DNA from: Brevinema_A sp051649605
GTDB lineage: Bacteria > Spirochaetota > Brevinematia > Brevinematales > Brevinemataceae
Assembly (NCBI GenBank): GCA_051649605.1
Contig: JBOFHK010000022.1
Coordinates: 1-64,000, forward strand
Length of the DNA stretch: 64,000 bases
Reading direction: 5' to 3'
Shown: positions 35,763 through 44,284 of the stretch, piece after piece
Numbering within the stretch: the stretch's first letter is position 1
Layout: every line of letters starts with the position of its first letter
Notes under the pieces: model-generated
Databases searched by the model: none
The model's input: the letters and a program-made list of their open reading frames with translations, nothing else
Told to the model about the DNA's origin: nothing
Position numbers and translations under genes: made by a program

Positions 35763-37151
35763 CTATTTATCAAACAATCCTTGTTCTTTACTTGCTGATG
35801 GTTTTATTCTGCCATCTATCAAAATGTATTCAATATTAGGATTTATAAAGTTTTTATCATTTAGTTTGTTTGTAAACTTATTGAATTGACAAGTTGATGT
35901 TGTATCTACTCTGATAAGCATAAAAACACCATGCTCACATTTTACACTATCCATATAAATCGGCAATTGATCTTTATATCCATGGATGGTTTTTTGATTT
36001 GATGATAGTTTTAGCTCGTATACAAGTTGCTCATTAGAGCCATTTGTTGTTATAAGATACATATCAACATTCCCTCTCCCTGTGTCTACTTCTCGAACAG
36101 AAATCACATCAGGACACCACCACAATAGTGATAAATAAAATAAATCTCTTACATAGTTTTCGTGTTTAATTCTGTCATTGTGATATAAATGCTTGGCAAA
36201 GCCCTCATTTTCAATTTTATGTTTAAACAAATAGCATGCTTCTAAGAAACTTTCCAATAAATTTTTACCAATTTCATACGCAGGAAGCTTTTTTGCAAAT
36301 TCTTTTGCTTGTTGCTTTTTTATTTCATCTGTATTCTCTAAAACATTAGCGACGACATTTCTTTGCTTATATAACTCTGAAAGAATATCTGTAATTTTAT
36401 TATGTATATTTTTATTATCATGAGCATAATCTTTCATAACACCAACAGAATTTCTTGCTATTCCTAAGTATTCATTAAAACTAGATCGAACCTCCTCATT
36501 AATAGAAATTTGATTTTCCACATAATTTTCATCATTAATTTCTGTTAACAGTTCAGCTGGATAAAACACTAGAGGTTGTTGTTCATAAAAATACACTTTT
36601 TTACCAAATGTATCTTTATTTGACTTTAGGTCTAAGATCTCTAAATCTTGACCAATTCTTTCTGTGTAGGTAAAAAACTCTTGTCTTAAAATGTAAAACA
36701 TTAGGTCACTAATTAGATCACACCCTACACCACGCTGAAAAAGAGGAATAACTTGGAAAATATCACCACGAGTACAAAGCTTAGGATTTTTATCTATAAG
36801 TTTATGAAGATAGGTAAGACTATCTCTCGCTTTTTTATTGGTAAATCCTTTTCCTGCTGGGTGAGTGTCAGTATTGCCATGCCCAATATACGTATATGAA
36901 GGTTCTGGGTAATTAAATTTTTGTAGTGCTTCAGCAAATCCTACATTAACGAGTGTATCAAATACACTATTAATCTGTTGAGCCACTTTATCAAATGCTC
37001 CTTGAAATTCAGGAATATCATTATACACTAGAAGATTAGGATGGATAAAATAAGGGTTATCTGTATACCAAAATGCGTTAAACACCCCTAGTTTTTCTAA
37101 TTCCTCTTCTTTACAACCAATAATATCACTAATTTGTAATGAATTACTCAT
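35763..37151 (-). CDS. Uncharacterised PD-(D/E)xK domain protein in the defence operon
   Basis: This 462-residue protein has an unknown N-terminal region of about 340 residues and a C-terminal nuclease-like fold: GRGNVDMYLI with D at residue 363, VYELKLS with E379 and K381, and GYKDQLPIYM about 15 residues later, the Q-x-x-x-Y often seen in RecB-like enzymes. The catalytic set appears complete. It ends 15 bases before gajA and starts 12 bases after the P-loop gene. It is not part of the described two-gene Gabija system, so it may be an extra effector or sensor. Confidence 0.65.
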   Translation of the reverse strand: MSNSLQISDIIGCKEEELEKLGVFNAFWYTDNPYFIHPNLLVYNDIPEFQGAFDKVAQQINSVFDTLVNVGFAEALQKFNYPEPSYTYIGHGNTDTHPAGKGFTNKKARDSLTYLHKLIDKNPKLCTRGDIFQVIPLFQRGVGCDLISDLMFYILRQEFFTYTERIGQDLEILDLKSNKDTFGKKVYFYEQQPLVFYPAELLTEINDENYVENQISINEEVRSSFNEYLGIARNSVGVMKDYAHDNKNIHNKITDILSELYKQRNVVANVLENTDEIKKQQAKEFAKKLPAYEIGKNLLESFLEACYLFKHKIENEGFAKHLYHNDRIKHENYVRDLFYLSLLWWCPDVISVREVDTGRGNVDMYLITTNGSNEQLVYELKLSSNQKTIHGYKDQLPIYMDSVKCEHGVFMLIRVDTTSTCQFNKFTNKLNDKNFINPNIEYILIDGRIKPSASKEQGLFDK

Positions 37152-37163
37152 ATAGATTCCTTA

Positions 37164-37628
37164 CTATATACTTAATATATTTTTCATAATACTTACTTTT
37201 GAACTAGTTGCATAATGACAATGAATTTTTGGGAATTTATCGTTACTATCAAACCATATTCTATTAAATCCTAAAGCATTCGATTTAGCATTCCACCATG
37301 AAGGCGTGCTACTTTTTGTACGACACGATCCTATAACAACATCTACAACTCCTAAATAATTTATATCTAAATCATTCCATTGATTATCTAAACATCTAAT
37401 ATTATCACCAGCACTCATGAATGCATATTTTTTTTTAATGTTGCCACTATCGTTATATTCCAAAATGCAACGAGTATCACCTTGATTTGGTATAGTATAA
37501 TTACTTGGGTAAATAACAGTAGCTCCATTTTTTAGCATATAATCAATTAATTCTTTAATAATAGTACTTTTACCTCTTTGCGATGCTCCACAAATGACAT
37601 AAGCTATTGTTAAATTATTTACATTCAT
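37164..37628 (-). CDS. Small P-loop NTPase heading the defence operon
   Basis: The 154-residue protein has a Walker A loop CGASQRGKSTIIKELIDYML at residues 13-32. Later segments include YLGVVDVVIGSCRTKSSTPS, whose VVDVVIGS could act as a Walker B-like strand. It is much shorter than typical AAA or GTPase domains. I do not recognise the family. The CGASQRGKST loop is reminiscent of small nucleotide kinases. It is the first of four tightly spaced minus-strand genes (gaps of 12 and 15 bases and an 11-base overlap), so a functional link to the defence genes is likely. Confidence 0.65.
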   Translation of the reverse strand: MNVNNLTIAYVICGASQRGKSTIIKELIDYMLKNGATVIYPSNYTIPNQGDTRCILEYNDSGNIKKKYAFMSAGDNIRCLDNQWNDLDINYLGVVDVVIGSCRTKSSTPSWWNAKSNALGFNRIWFDSNDKFPKIHCHYATSSKVSIMKNILSI

Positions 37629-37908
37629 TTTTATCCCCTTAACTTCATTTATATATGTGATTTACTTCTATACTTATTATAAATCTCATTTTTCTCATCT
37701 AATAAAGAGACTGATTTGTATATTACAGCACTTTGTGAAGATATACTTTTTTGACTATTGTAATATTCTTACAATCTTTTCCATTGATCTAAATTTATAA
37801 AGATCTATTAGCTCAAGTCTTAGTAGCGATGTGTAATAAAATTCGAATACCATATCTTTTTTATTGGTTTCTCTATTTACAAACCTTTCATCTATTTTAA
37901 ATCAAAAA

Positions 37909-37932
37909 GGAAATACTTATAAAAGTATTTCC
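37909..37932 (-). terminator. Intrinsic-terminator-like hairpin in the leader of the defence operon
   Basis: GGAAATACTT (37909-37918) and AAGTATTTCC (37923-37932) form a perfect 10-bp stem with an ATAA loop. On the minus strand it is followed by TTTTT. It lies between the promoter near 38004-37975 and the operon start at 37628, so it could attenuate transcription or end a short leader RNA. Confidence 0.6.
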
Positions 37933-37974
37933 CCAATTTGACAAATTATCTATTACGCATTTGTATAAAATGAT

Positions 37975-38004
37975 ATTATAAGATATTTTTTGAGATCCTG
38001 TCAA
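37975..38004 (-). promoter_or_regulatory. Promoter in the leader of the defence operon
   Basis: On the minus strand TTGACA (38004-37999), an 18-base spacer and TATAAT (37980-37975). Start site near 37968, about 340 bases before the first gene. Confidence 0.65.
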
Positions 38005-38081
38005 TACAAAAATCATATATAACATAATACAATATATACATTAACAAGAACTATCAAAAAATCGAGCATACCACAAGCACT

Positions 38082-38110
38082 TTTACAGGTGCATTCCACA
38101 TACCTGTAAA
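38082..38110. promoter_or_regulatory. 9-bp inverted repeat next to the CCCTG array
   Basis: TTTACAGGT (38082-38090) and ACCTGTAAA (38102-38110) with an 11-base centre, the spacing of many dimeric regulator sites. It lies 13 bases before the first CCCTG unit. Confidence 0.5.
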
Positions 38111-38116
38111 TCGCAT

Positions 38117-38295
38117 TTAAATCCCTGTTCTTTCAAATATTTTCCCTGATACTTCGATTTAAATTCCCTGTTATTTTTCATTGATTTTCAATAGATATAC
38201 TGGATATATCACAATTAATGGCGATTGTAGTCTATCTAAAAACAATGAATTCCCTGTATTTTTCCCTGTTAACGGGAATTTAATCCCTGTATTTA
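38117..38295. repeat. Iteron-like array of TCCCTGT units
   Basis: Six units with a shared core (A/T)(A/T)(T)CCCTG(T/A) have CCCTG starting at 38123, 38144, 38166, 38252, 38264 and 38285. Intervals are 21, 22, 86 (about four times 21.5), 12 and 21 bases. The phasing of two helical turns is typical of protein-binding iterons in replication origins or of repressor arrays. A minus-strand reading frame through part of it is short and unlikely to explain the pattern. Confidence 0.5.
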
Positions 38296-38460
38296 TAAAG
38301 AAATAGCCCCATATTTAATAGAGGGGTATTGAGAATAGTTCGCTGATCACTACATCATCCGATGCCTATTTAGGCATACTCCAAACCACTATAGTAATAT
38401 GGTGGTTTTTTGTTTTTCAATACACTATTTTTTACTACTTTCTATTTTATGCCAATATCA

Positions 38461-38497
38461 AAAAAGCTCCCTAGGATTATCCTAGAGAGCTTTTTTA
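38461..38497. terminator. Terminator after the second lipoprotein gene
   Basis: AAAAAAGCTC-CTAGGAT pairs with ATCCTAG-GAGCTTTTTT with one bulge each side; it can work in both directions. The region 37629-38507 otherwise holds no gene. Confidence 0.8.
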
Positions 38498-38507
38498 TAC
38501 GAAACAT

Positions 38508-39593
38508 TTAGTGCAAAAGATTTTCTTGTCGCATTTTTTGAAGTAATTTCTCGGTTTCTATCTCCATAGTTTTAGACGTTACAACTTTTGCTTTTTGGAA
38601 TTGAAAATCACTAGCTTTAAAGATAGGGTCTATGGATATATTTCCTCGAGTACCTTTCTGCGGTTTTCTAAAGAGATTAATCCAACGAGTATGTGCTGGA
38701 ACCCCTGGAATATCTTTAGCAAGAAGAATACTCCCTTCACTCTGATGACGATCTAATGTCATATATAAATTAGCATTCATAGCACCTTCTTCTATGACTG
38801 TGCTTCCATTTAAGATACGGTATTGTAGCACAACATTATTTTTACTTCTTAGTGTGAAGTATAATTTAAATTGCATCCAATAATTTTTAGTATACTGAAA
38901 TTGTACCCAATCACCATCTTTTATTACAAAATTAAATACTGGACTAATATCTACATTAGAATAGATAGGAAATAAAACACGGTCTCTACTTTGTACAGTA
39001 GTGAAAAATTTTGGATCTTTTCTGAAACCAAATTGAGTATTTACAGGGTTAGTTAAAATATCACTTATAACGCCACGTCCATTTTGTATAAGAATCACAG
39101 GTTTATCTAAAAGAGAGCCCACAGGAAAAGCCCAAGTTTCTGGTCTGGCAGCATCCAATATAGGGGTAATACCAAGAATTGAGTGATCCGTTTTTTTTCT
39201 CCAGATTCTCGTTGGAAAACTTCCTCGATAAATAACATTCTTTGTGTCATGAACTACCAAGTATATAACCTTATATAGAGTAACATCTGATTCCAAATAC
39301 ATAGATGCCCAATACTGTTTACCATCCTTAGCAATAAAGGCAAAATGGTAGTAATTATTATATTCAATAACTTTCTTCCATTCTGTAATAGGAATAAAAC
39401 TATTTAAGTTTTCAAATGTTTTATCTGGATTAACATCGGGTCTTTCTTGTTTGACTGTAGATCGCGAAAATTGGTTGAGAGAATTCCCTTCTAAATTTTC
39501 CGTATTAGGTATTGGATTGACTGAACAAGATGCTAATAATATTACCATTAAAAAAAGTTTCATTATATTTTTTATTGTGAATCGTTTATTCAT
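38508..39593 (-). CDS. Predicted lipoprotein, unknown function
   Basis: About 361 residues from MNKRFTIKNIMKLF, with the lipobox in LMVILLASC near residue 23. The mature protein is soluble and beta-rich by appearance, with repeated aromatic residues (WKKVIEYNNYYHFAFIAKDG), and no domain I recognise. An upstream ATG at 39599 adds two residues. Export and lipid anchoring are predicted. Beta-sandwich surface lipoproteins of this size are common in spirochaetes. Confidence 0.75.
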   Translation of the reverse strand: MNKRFTIKNIMKLFLMVILLASCSVNPIPNTENLEGNSLNQFSRSTVKQERPDVNPDKTFENLNSFIPITEWKKVIEYNNYYHFAFIAKDGKQYWASMYLESDVTLYKVIYLVVHDTKNVIYRGSFPTRIWRKKTDHSILGITPILDAARPETWAFPVGSLLDKPVILIQNGRGVISDILTNPVNTQFGFRKDPKFFTTVQSRDRVLFPIYSNVDISPVFNFVIKDGDWVQFQYTKNYWMQFKLYFTLRSKNNVVLQYRILNGSTVIEEGAMNANLYMTLDRHQSEGSILLAKDIPGVPAHTRWINLFRKPQKGTRGNISIDPIFKASDFQFQKAKVVTSKTMEIETEKLLQKMRQENLLH

Positions 39594-39763
39594 AATCACC
39601 CCTTTTTAGACAATTTTAATATAATTGCCATTTTAATCGTTTCTTTTAAATACCATACAATCTATTTTAACTATCTTAGACGCTCCCCCTTATAGCTTAC
39701 TTTATTAGTATCCGTCAATTGTCAAAACTTGTTATTAATATTATTCGTCAAAAAATACTAGTG

Positions 39764-39796
39764 AAAAACAGACACAATAATTCAGGGTCTGTTTTT
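39764..39796 (+). terminator. Terminator-like hairpin
   Basis: AAAAACAGAC (39764-39773) and GTCTGTTTTT (39787-39796) with a 13-base loop, able to act on both strands. On the minus strand it closes the decayed gene at 39836-40385. Confidence 0.65.
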
Positions 39797-39839
39797 GTTA
39801 TGTATCTTATATATTTACTTGGTGTTACATGTAAATCCA

Positions 39840-40385
39840 AAAACTAACCCTATTTCTAGTATTTGCAAAGCAAACATATCAGTATTTCTACTAAATTCAG
39901 AAACTCTATTCCTAAAGTAAAGGCACTAGTTGGATGAAATACATAAGAATATCTTGTATCTAAAGAAACTCCCATACCAATATAATATGTAAAAGAATAG
40001 AAAAAAAGATTAAAACTCATTGTCATAAATGAACCTATCCCTAATTTACTTCTTTTATCAAATAAAAAATCACCAATTCTTGTATAAACGAAAAATCAGG
40101 TGTTTGTACTATATGATTATTAGAAAAATTAAATATCCCTTTAACTTTAAAAATTCCAAAAACATTAGCTTCTGTAGCTCTCCCATAAAATTCTAAATTC
40201 ACTCCTCTAATTCCCTCTAATAACTCTAATTGATTGCTTGTATTCCATAATATTACAGAACTAACTTTTCTTAGTACTGAAATCAAAGATTTTTGTTAAG
40301 TTTTCTGAAAATAAGGTTCTTTACTAAAAATTGGATTTACAGCTAATAATAATAGTATTAATAATTTATTCTCTTGGATTATCAC
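39840..40385 (-). pseudogene. Decayed exported, probably beta-barrel, protein gene
   Basis: A GTG at 40385 with an AAGGAGA ribosome site begins a signal peptide (NKLLILLLLLAVNPIFS), but the frame ends after KEPYFQKT. The next frame (40286-40041) continues with NLEFYGRATEANVFGIFKVK, and a third frame continues with YYIGMGVSLDTRYSYVFHPT to about 39860. Two frameshifts therefore split one gene of about 170 codons. The alternating polar-aromatic strands suggest an outer-membrane protein. Confidence 0.6.
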
Positions 40386-40398
40386 CGGTGTCTCCTTT

Positions 40399-40640
40399 TT
40401 ATTCTGTATTTTGCCAAGCACAAATACAAGCTATCCGATATTTATGCCCACCTGTATTTGAATCACTGTGATTACTGTTAATACACCCTCCTACAGATGA
40501 GTTAGGAGTTTCAGCCCCACTTTCATATTATTATTACCAGAACCTCCAGAGCTACCCCCTGATACAGGGGGTAGCTCTGATATCTCTTCTTTAAGAACTT
40601 GGTTCTTCAATAGTTAGATTTTCTAAGTGTTTTTGTGTTT
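40399..40640 (-). pseudogene. Remnant of a second protein gene with Gly/Ser-rich linker
   Basis: One frame reads SELPPVSGGSSGGSGNNN and then stops; the adjacent frame continues with ESGAETPNSSVGGCINSNHS and ends KYRIACICAWQNTE at 40399. The intact product is lost. A 13-bp perfect inverted repeat (40549-40561 and 40565-40577) lies in the proline/glycine part. Confidence 0.45.
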
Positions 40641-40696
40641 TTTGTTCTATTAAATGAACGAAATCCCTCTATTAATTTTTGATTAAGATCTCTTTT

Positions 40697-42031
40697 TTAC
40701 TCATCTGTTAAGTACGAATAAGTAACTTCTTTATCCGATTGTTTTAAAAAATCGAGGTACTGCTCTTTATTAAAAATTGGTTTAAAGGAAGCAATAATAT
40801 CTTTAGCCATTTTTGCCTCATGATAAAGCAAATCAAAAATCGTTAAGGCAATGGCTTTCGCTGGAGTAATATAGGCTAATTCTTTATCAATAACACGATA
40901 ATTTGCAGCATGGAGCCCTCCCTGAACGCCCCCTATAATCGGATGAATCGAAGGCATCAAGTGAGTAATATCCCCAAAGTCAAAAGAACCAGCACAATTT
41001 TCTTGCGTACCAATTTCTTCTTCGGAGATGCCTAAATATATTAAATTATTTCTAAAAATAGTTATTATATTTTCATCACAAAATATTGGTAAATATCCTG
41101 GAATATCCGTAACACTAACTTCACCACCAAGAGCCATCGCCCCTGCTTTAACAGCCCTATTAAATTTATAATTAGCATCTTCAATGGCTTCTGCAGAGTT
41201 TCCACGAATATATGATTCCATTCTCACGTCATCAGGAACAACATTGGTAAGTCCTCCGCCTTTTGTAATAATAGGATGAATACGAATCCAATCATCATCT
41301 TTAAAGGTTTCACGGTGAGCATGAATATTATTTATTGCAAGGGTTGCCATATTTAAGGCATTAATCCCCTGTTCTGGTGCTCCCCCCGCATGGGCTTCTT
41401 TTCCTTTGAAAGCTACTTTTTTACCAACAAAACCATTACTTTTGAGATTAAGAATCACTTTTTTATTACCACAGTCATAAGAATGAAACATAATAACAAT
41501 ATCCACATCGTCGAAATATCCTTCAGCAATTAAACGCTGTTTTCCGCTCAAGTATTTAATTTTTCCTTGCTTACGAAGATTATCTCGATATTCAATTTCG
41601 ATATATTCTTCCGCAGGAACAGCCAAAAAAGTGATTTTACCAGATAATTCCGAAATAATTCCTGATTCGATAATACCGACGGCACTCCCTAACATTCCCG
41701 CGATCTGGTGGTTATGACCGCAAGTATGGGTTGCACCATTTTCGGTAGCATCAGGATGGTTAGGGCTAAGGATCCCATCAAGCTCACCCATTACAAGAGC
41801 GTGAGGCCCTTCTATTTGAGTGTCAATAGTAATAGAGCAGCCTGTAATTCCAAGCTCTGTAGTAATTGGTACATTAAAACGTTCAAAAAACCTTTGTGTC
41901 AATAGCGATGTATTAAATTCTTTAAATCCATATTCTGGATTTTTATAAATTTCATCTGCGATATGATGAATATCTTCTTTCGCATTTTCGATAGCCGAGA
42001 CTATTTTATTTTTTAATTCCTCTTTAGACAT
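40697..42031 (-). CDS. M20 family amidohydrolase (aminobenzoyl-glutamate hydrolase-like)
   Basis: This 444-residue metallohydrolase has M20D landmarks: GATHTCGHNHQIAGMLG near residue 100, the metal-binding VPAEEYIEIEY near 137, and a dimerisation domain with GKEAHAGGAPEQGINAL near 210. GGVQGGLHAANYRV near 380 closes the site. Relatives hydrolyse N-acyl or p-aminobenzoyl-glutamate-type amides. It follows a two-gene membrane system (9 bases gap), suggesting import of an amide substrate followed by hydrolysis. Exact substrate unknown. Confidence 0.85.
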   Translation of the reverse strand: MSKEELKNKIVSAIENAKEDIHHIADEIYKNPEYGFKEFNTSLLTQRFFERFNVPITTELGITGCSITIDTQIEGPHALVMGELDGILSPNHPDATENGATHTCGHNHQIAGMLGSAVGIIESGIISELSGKITFLAVPAEEYIEIEYRDNLRKQGKIKYLSGKQRLIAEGYFDDVDIVIMFHSYDCGNKKVILNLKSNGFVGKKVAFKGKEAHAGGAPEQGINALNMATLAINNIHAHRETFKDDDWIRIHPIITKGGGLTNVVPDDVRMESYIRGNSAEAIEDANYKFNRAVKAGAMALGGEVSVTDIPGYLPIFCDENIITIFRNNLIYLGISEEEIGTQENCAGSFDFGDITHLMPSIHPIIGGVQGGLHAANYRVIDKELAYITPAKAIALTIFDLLYHEAKMAKDIIASFKPIFNKEQYLDFLKQSDKEVTYSYLTDE

Positions 42032-42040
42032 GATAAACTC

Positions 42041-42499
42041 CTATATAATTCCTTGTATTTTTAATACAAGATGGGCAGTGCTTGCACAAATAAAGAAAAG
42101 AGACACAAATACCACCGTAGCAATAATAATGATTTTCCAAGAGAGTTGTTTTAATTTATCCAGTTGATCCATCATCGAAATACCTGCAAAGGTTAATAGT
42201 GGGGTTGTAGTAACGAGAAAATCAATATTTTTTGCTTCAGCACTAACCCAACGTGCCAGTGTAGTATCGCCAACAGTAGTTACTACTCCTAAGAGCATCG
42301 CCCAAGCAAAAACTGGAAATTGCCAAGATTTTGGAGAAAAATCTTTAATTAATATCGTAATAAAGCATAATAATACGATAAATAAAGAGATGGGAAGGGA
42401 ATCTATAAAAGACGTTCCTTTGGAAATAAATTGCCCAACCATTGATAGTAAAACAACGAAAAAAATCCATAAGATAACAATAGCATATTTTTTAACCAT
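42041..42499 (-). CDS. Small membrane protein paired with a DUF3100 protein
   Basis: The 152-residue protein has about five hydrophobic segments and no signal peptide. A conserved-looking stretch is MLLGVVTTVGDTTLARWVSA near residue 89. It is separated by 3 bases from the DUF3100 gene before it and 9 bases from the M20 gene after it. I infer the second subunit of a small-molecule transporter, on context alone. Confidence 0.65.
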   Translation of the reverse strand: MVKKYAIVILWIFFVVLLSMVGQFISKGTSFIDSLPISLFIVLLCFITILIKDFSPKSWQFPVFAWAMLLGVVTTVGDTTLARWVSAEAKNIDFLVTTTPLLTFAGISMMDQLDKLKQLSWKIIIIATVVFVSLFFICASTAHLVLKIQGII

Positions 42500-42502
42500 A
42501 AT

Positions 42503-43309
42503 TTATTCCTTATTTTTATTAAAAATCGGAGCTAATTTATCATAGTACCAATTGGTAAACGGTAAAGTTCCCCATAATAATAGATAAATACCTGTAACTC
42601 CTGTAGATATTAAATTACTAGTACTTGCATAACTTAAAGCAAGATCCCTCATATGTTCGGGAATTGTTGTTAATAAGGAAGATATCGCAGCAGTCATCAT
42701 GCTTGCACTCCCTACCCCACAAGCCATTGCCAAGGCATAAGGGTGAAGACCCGTGTAAATCGCTAAATTTCCGATCAAACTAAAAATAATTGTTCCAAAA
42801 ATACTTCCAATAATATAAACCCCTAAGACCCCAGTACCTTCTGGGGAGTTCATCCCATAGCGTTCAGTGATAATCCCTACAGCACCTTCACGAGAAACAC
42901 TTGCCGTAGCTCCAATTGCTTCTCTTTTCAGCCCTAGCCAAAGAGCTATAGGCATAGCAATAATAGGACTAAAGAAATGCCCAAATTCTTGGGCGATAAA
43001 AGCTGGGCCAACACTAAAAATTTCACCAATATTAGGACCAACATTAAATCCTAGCCGAACTCCTAAAACCAAGATACTATAGCCAGATAACTTACCTGTC
43101 CACTCAATAATAGGTTTATCGAATAAACTATTAAAAAATGGGACAAACCTTCCTAGCAATTCTGGTGCTACTAAAAACCCAAAAATCACAGCGTAAAGCA
43201 TGGGTAAAAGGGTAATAGATAAATTACCTATCACTATCGATTTTGCTCCGATTAATTCAGCAATACTCACGATGATTAAAGCAATAAACCACAGATAGAA
43301 TTTTTTCAT
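42503..43309 (-). CDS. DUF3100 family membrane protein
   Basis: The 268-residue protein has around eight membrane segments. Segments such as SREGAVGIITERYGMNSPEG near residue 139 and GVGSASMMTAAISSLL near 197 match my picture of DUF3100, a family of putative transporters often found beside M20 amidohydrolases. With the following 152-residue protein it probably forms the import system for the hydrolase substrate. It has a near-consensus promoter upstream. Confidence 0.72.
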   Translation of the reverse strand: MKKFYLWFIALIIVSIAELIGAKSIVIGNLSITLLPMLYAVIFGFLVAPELLGRFVPFFNSLFDKPIIEWTGKLSGYSILVLGVRLGFNVGPNIGEIFSVGPAFIAQEFGHFFSPIIAMPIALWLGLKREAIGATASVSREGAVGIITERYGMNSPEGTGVLGVYIIGSIFGTIIFSLIGNLAIYTGLHPYALAMACGVGSASMMTAAISSLLTTIPEHMRDLALSYASTSNLISTGVTGIYLLLWGTLPFTNWYYDKLAPIFNKNKE

Positions 43310-43396
43310 AGAATATCTCTTCTTAAATATATATTTTCTCCTAGGAGAATTATTAACTTATTTTTATATTAAAAATGAATAAAGTTTTTATTGTTG

Positions 43397-43424
43397 ATTA
43401 TACCATATTATAAAATACTGTCAA
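43397..43424 (-). promoter_or_regulatory. Promoter of the DUF3100-M20 operon
   Basis: On the minus strand TTGACA (43424-43419), a 16-base spacer and TATAAT (43402-43397), about 90 bases before the first gene. Confidence 0.65.
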
Positions 43425-43540
43425 TAGAAATATATTTTAAAAACATAATATTATAGAAGAAAGAGGTATTTTTATTAAAGTAGAGGGTCTTGAGCTATTT
43501 TTACCTTATGGCACTATATCGACATCAAGCAAAATAAGAT

Positions 43541-43970
43541 AAAAAAAGTCTCCCGATTCAATAAAGAACCGAGAGACTCCCCCCGATCCCACGACTTACC
43601 GTCAAGGGATATTATTAGATTAGATAGAATATAGGTATTACAACATTTAAAAACAACAATTCTCATAGAAATAACACTATGAGAATTGTTTTAGGGTAAG
43701 CACTACCAAACAAAAAGCTCATAGACAGTTGTATTACTTAAATCCCTGTAGGAGAAGTCTTAAATATTTCTATCTAAATACCGTACCAACGAAATATACA
43801 AACTGCTATGAGCAATTAATATAAATTTACCATTGGCACGGTATTTTGGCAAATAGTTGCTTTTAAAACAAAAGAAGAATTATCTATTAAGATAATCCTA
43901 TGCAAATTATTTTAAAAGCATAAGATAAAAATATAAAAGTAGACTATTTCTAATCTACAGAGATTTAAGT
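43541..43970 (-). ncRNA. Candidate structured non-coding RNA of about 420 nt
   Basis: A promoter (43999-44004/43976-43981) and an intrinsic terminator (GTCTC arms 43548-43577 then T7 on the minus strand, 43547-43541) bracket about 420 bases with no ORF. Within it are several long stems: TGCTTTTAAAA with TTTTAAAAGCA (43852-43920 region), AAATACCGTGCCAA with TTGGTACGGTATTT (43776-43846 region), and AACAATTCTCATAG with CTATGAGAATTGTT (43655-43691 region). GCTCATAG and CTATGAGC could pair as a pseudoknot. I looked for tmRNA, RNase P and SRP RNA signatures and saw none. Family unknown. Confidence 0.55.
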
Positions 43971-43975
43971 CTTTT

Positions 43976-44004
43976 ATTATATCATGGATCAAAGTAATTA
44001 TCAA
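43976..44004 (-). promoter_or_regulatory. Promoter of the candidate non-coding RNA
   Basis: On the minus strand TTGATA (44004-43999), a 17-base spacer and TATAAT (43981-43976). Confidence 0.6.
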
Positions 44005-44218
44005 TAATTAAATAGAATTTTTTAATTACCCTATCTAAACTACTAAAATAATAAAATCTCTCTCCAAATCCTACAGAATTTAAAAACACTATCATAATAA
44101 GCCCCCTATTTAGCTGTTAAGACTACTTTATAAAAAAGTATTTAAGAAATCATATACCACCATTATATGATAATCCCGTATGAGTATGAATCAACTATTT
44201 ATATATAGTAATTATTTC

Positions 44219-44247
44219 TTGTAAAAAGAAATAATTTAGTGTATAAT
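44219..44247 (+). promoter_or_regulatory. eut operon promoter
   Basis: TTGTAA (44219-44224), a 17-base spacer and TATAAT (44242-44247), 41 bases before eutS. The weaker -35 would suit activation. Confidence 0.6.
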
Positions 44248-44256
44248 GTATATATA

Positions 44257-44284
44257 GTTATAAGAGTACATCGTTATAAGAGTA
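44257..44284 (+). repeat. Tandem direct repeat in the eut leader
   Basis: GTTATAAGAGTA occurs at 44257-44268 and 44273-44284, a 16-base period, between the promoter and the eutS start and overlapping the ribosome site region. Possible regulator binding site. Confidence 0.5.

Noticed and set aside
32321..37628. Restriction-modification, Zorya or Wadjet assignment
   Set aside because: No methyltransferase, ZorA/B or SMC-like genes. The OLD plus UvrD order and overlap fit Gabija best.
38161..38290. Short ORF on the minus strand through the CCCTG array
   Set aside because: The frame is about 32 codons, has no ribosome site, and the 21/22-base spacing is not codon-phased.
38117..38295. CRISPR array
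   Set aside because: Units share only about 8 bases, spacing is 12-22 bases, and no cas genes are present.
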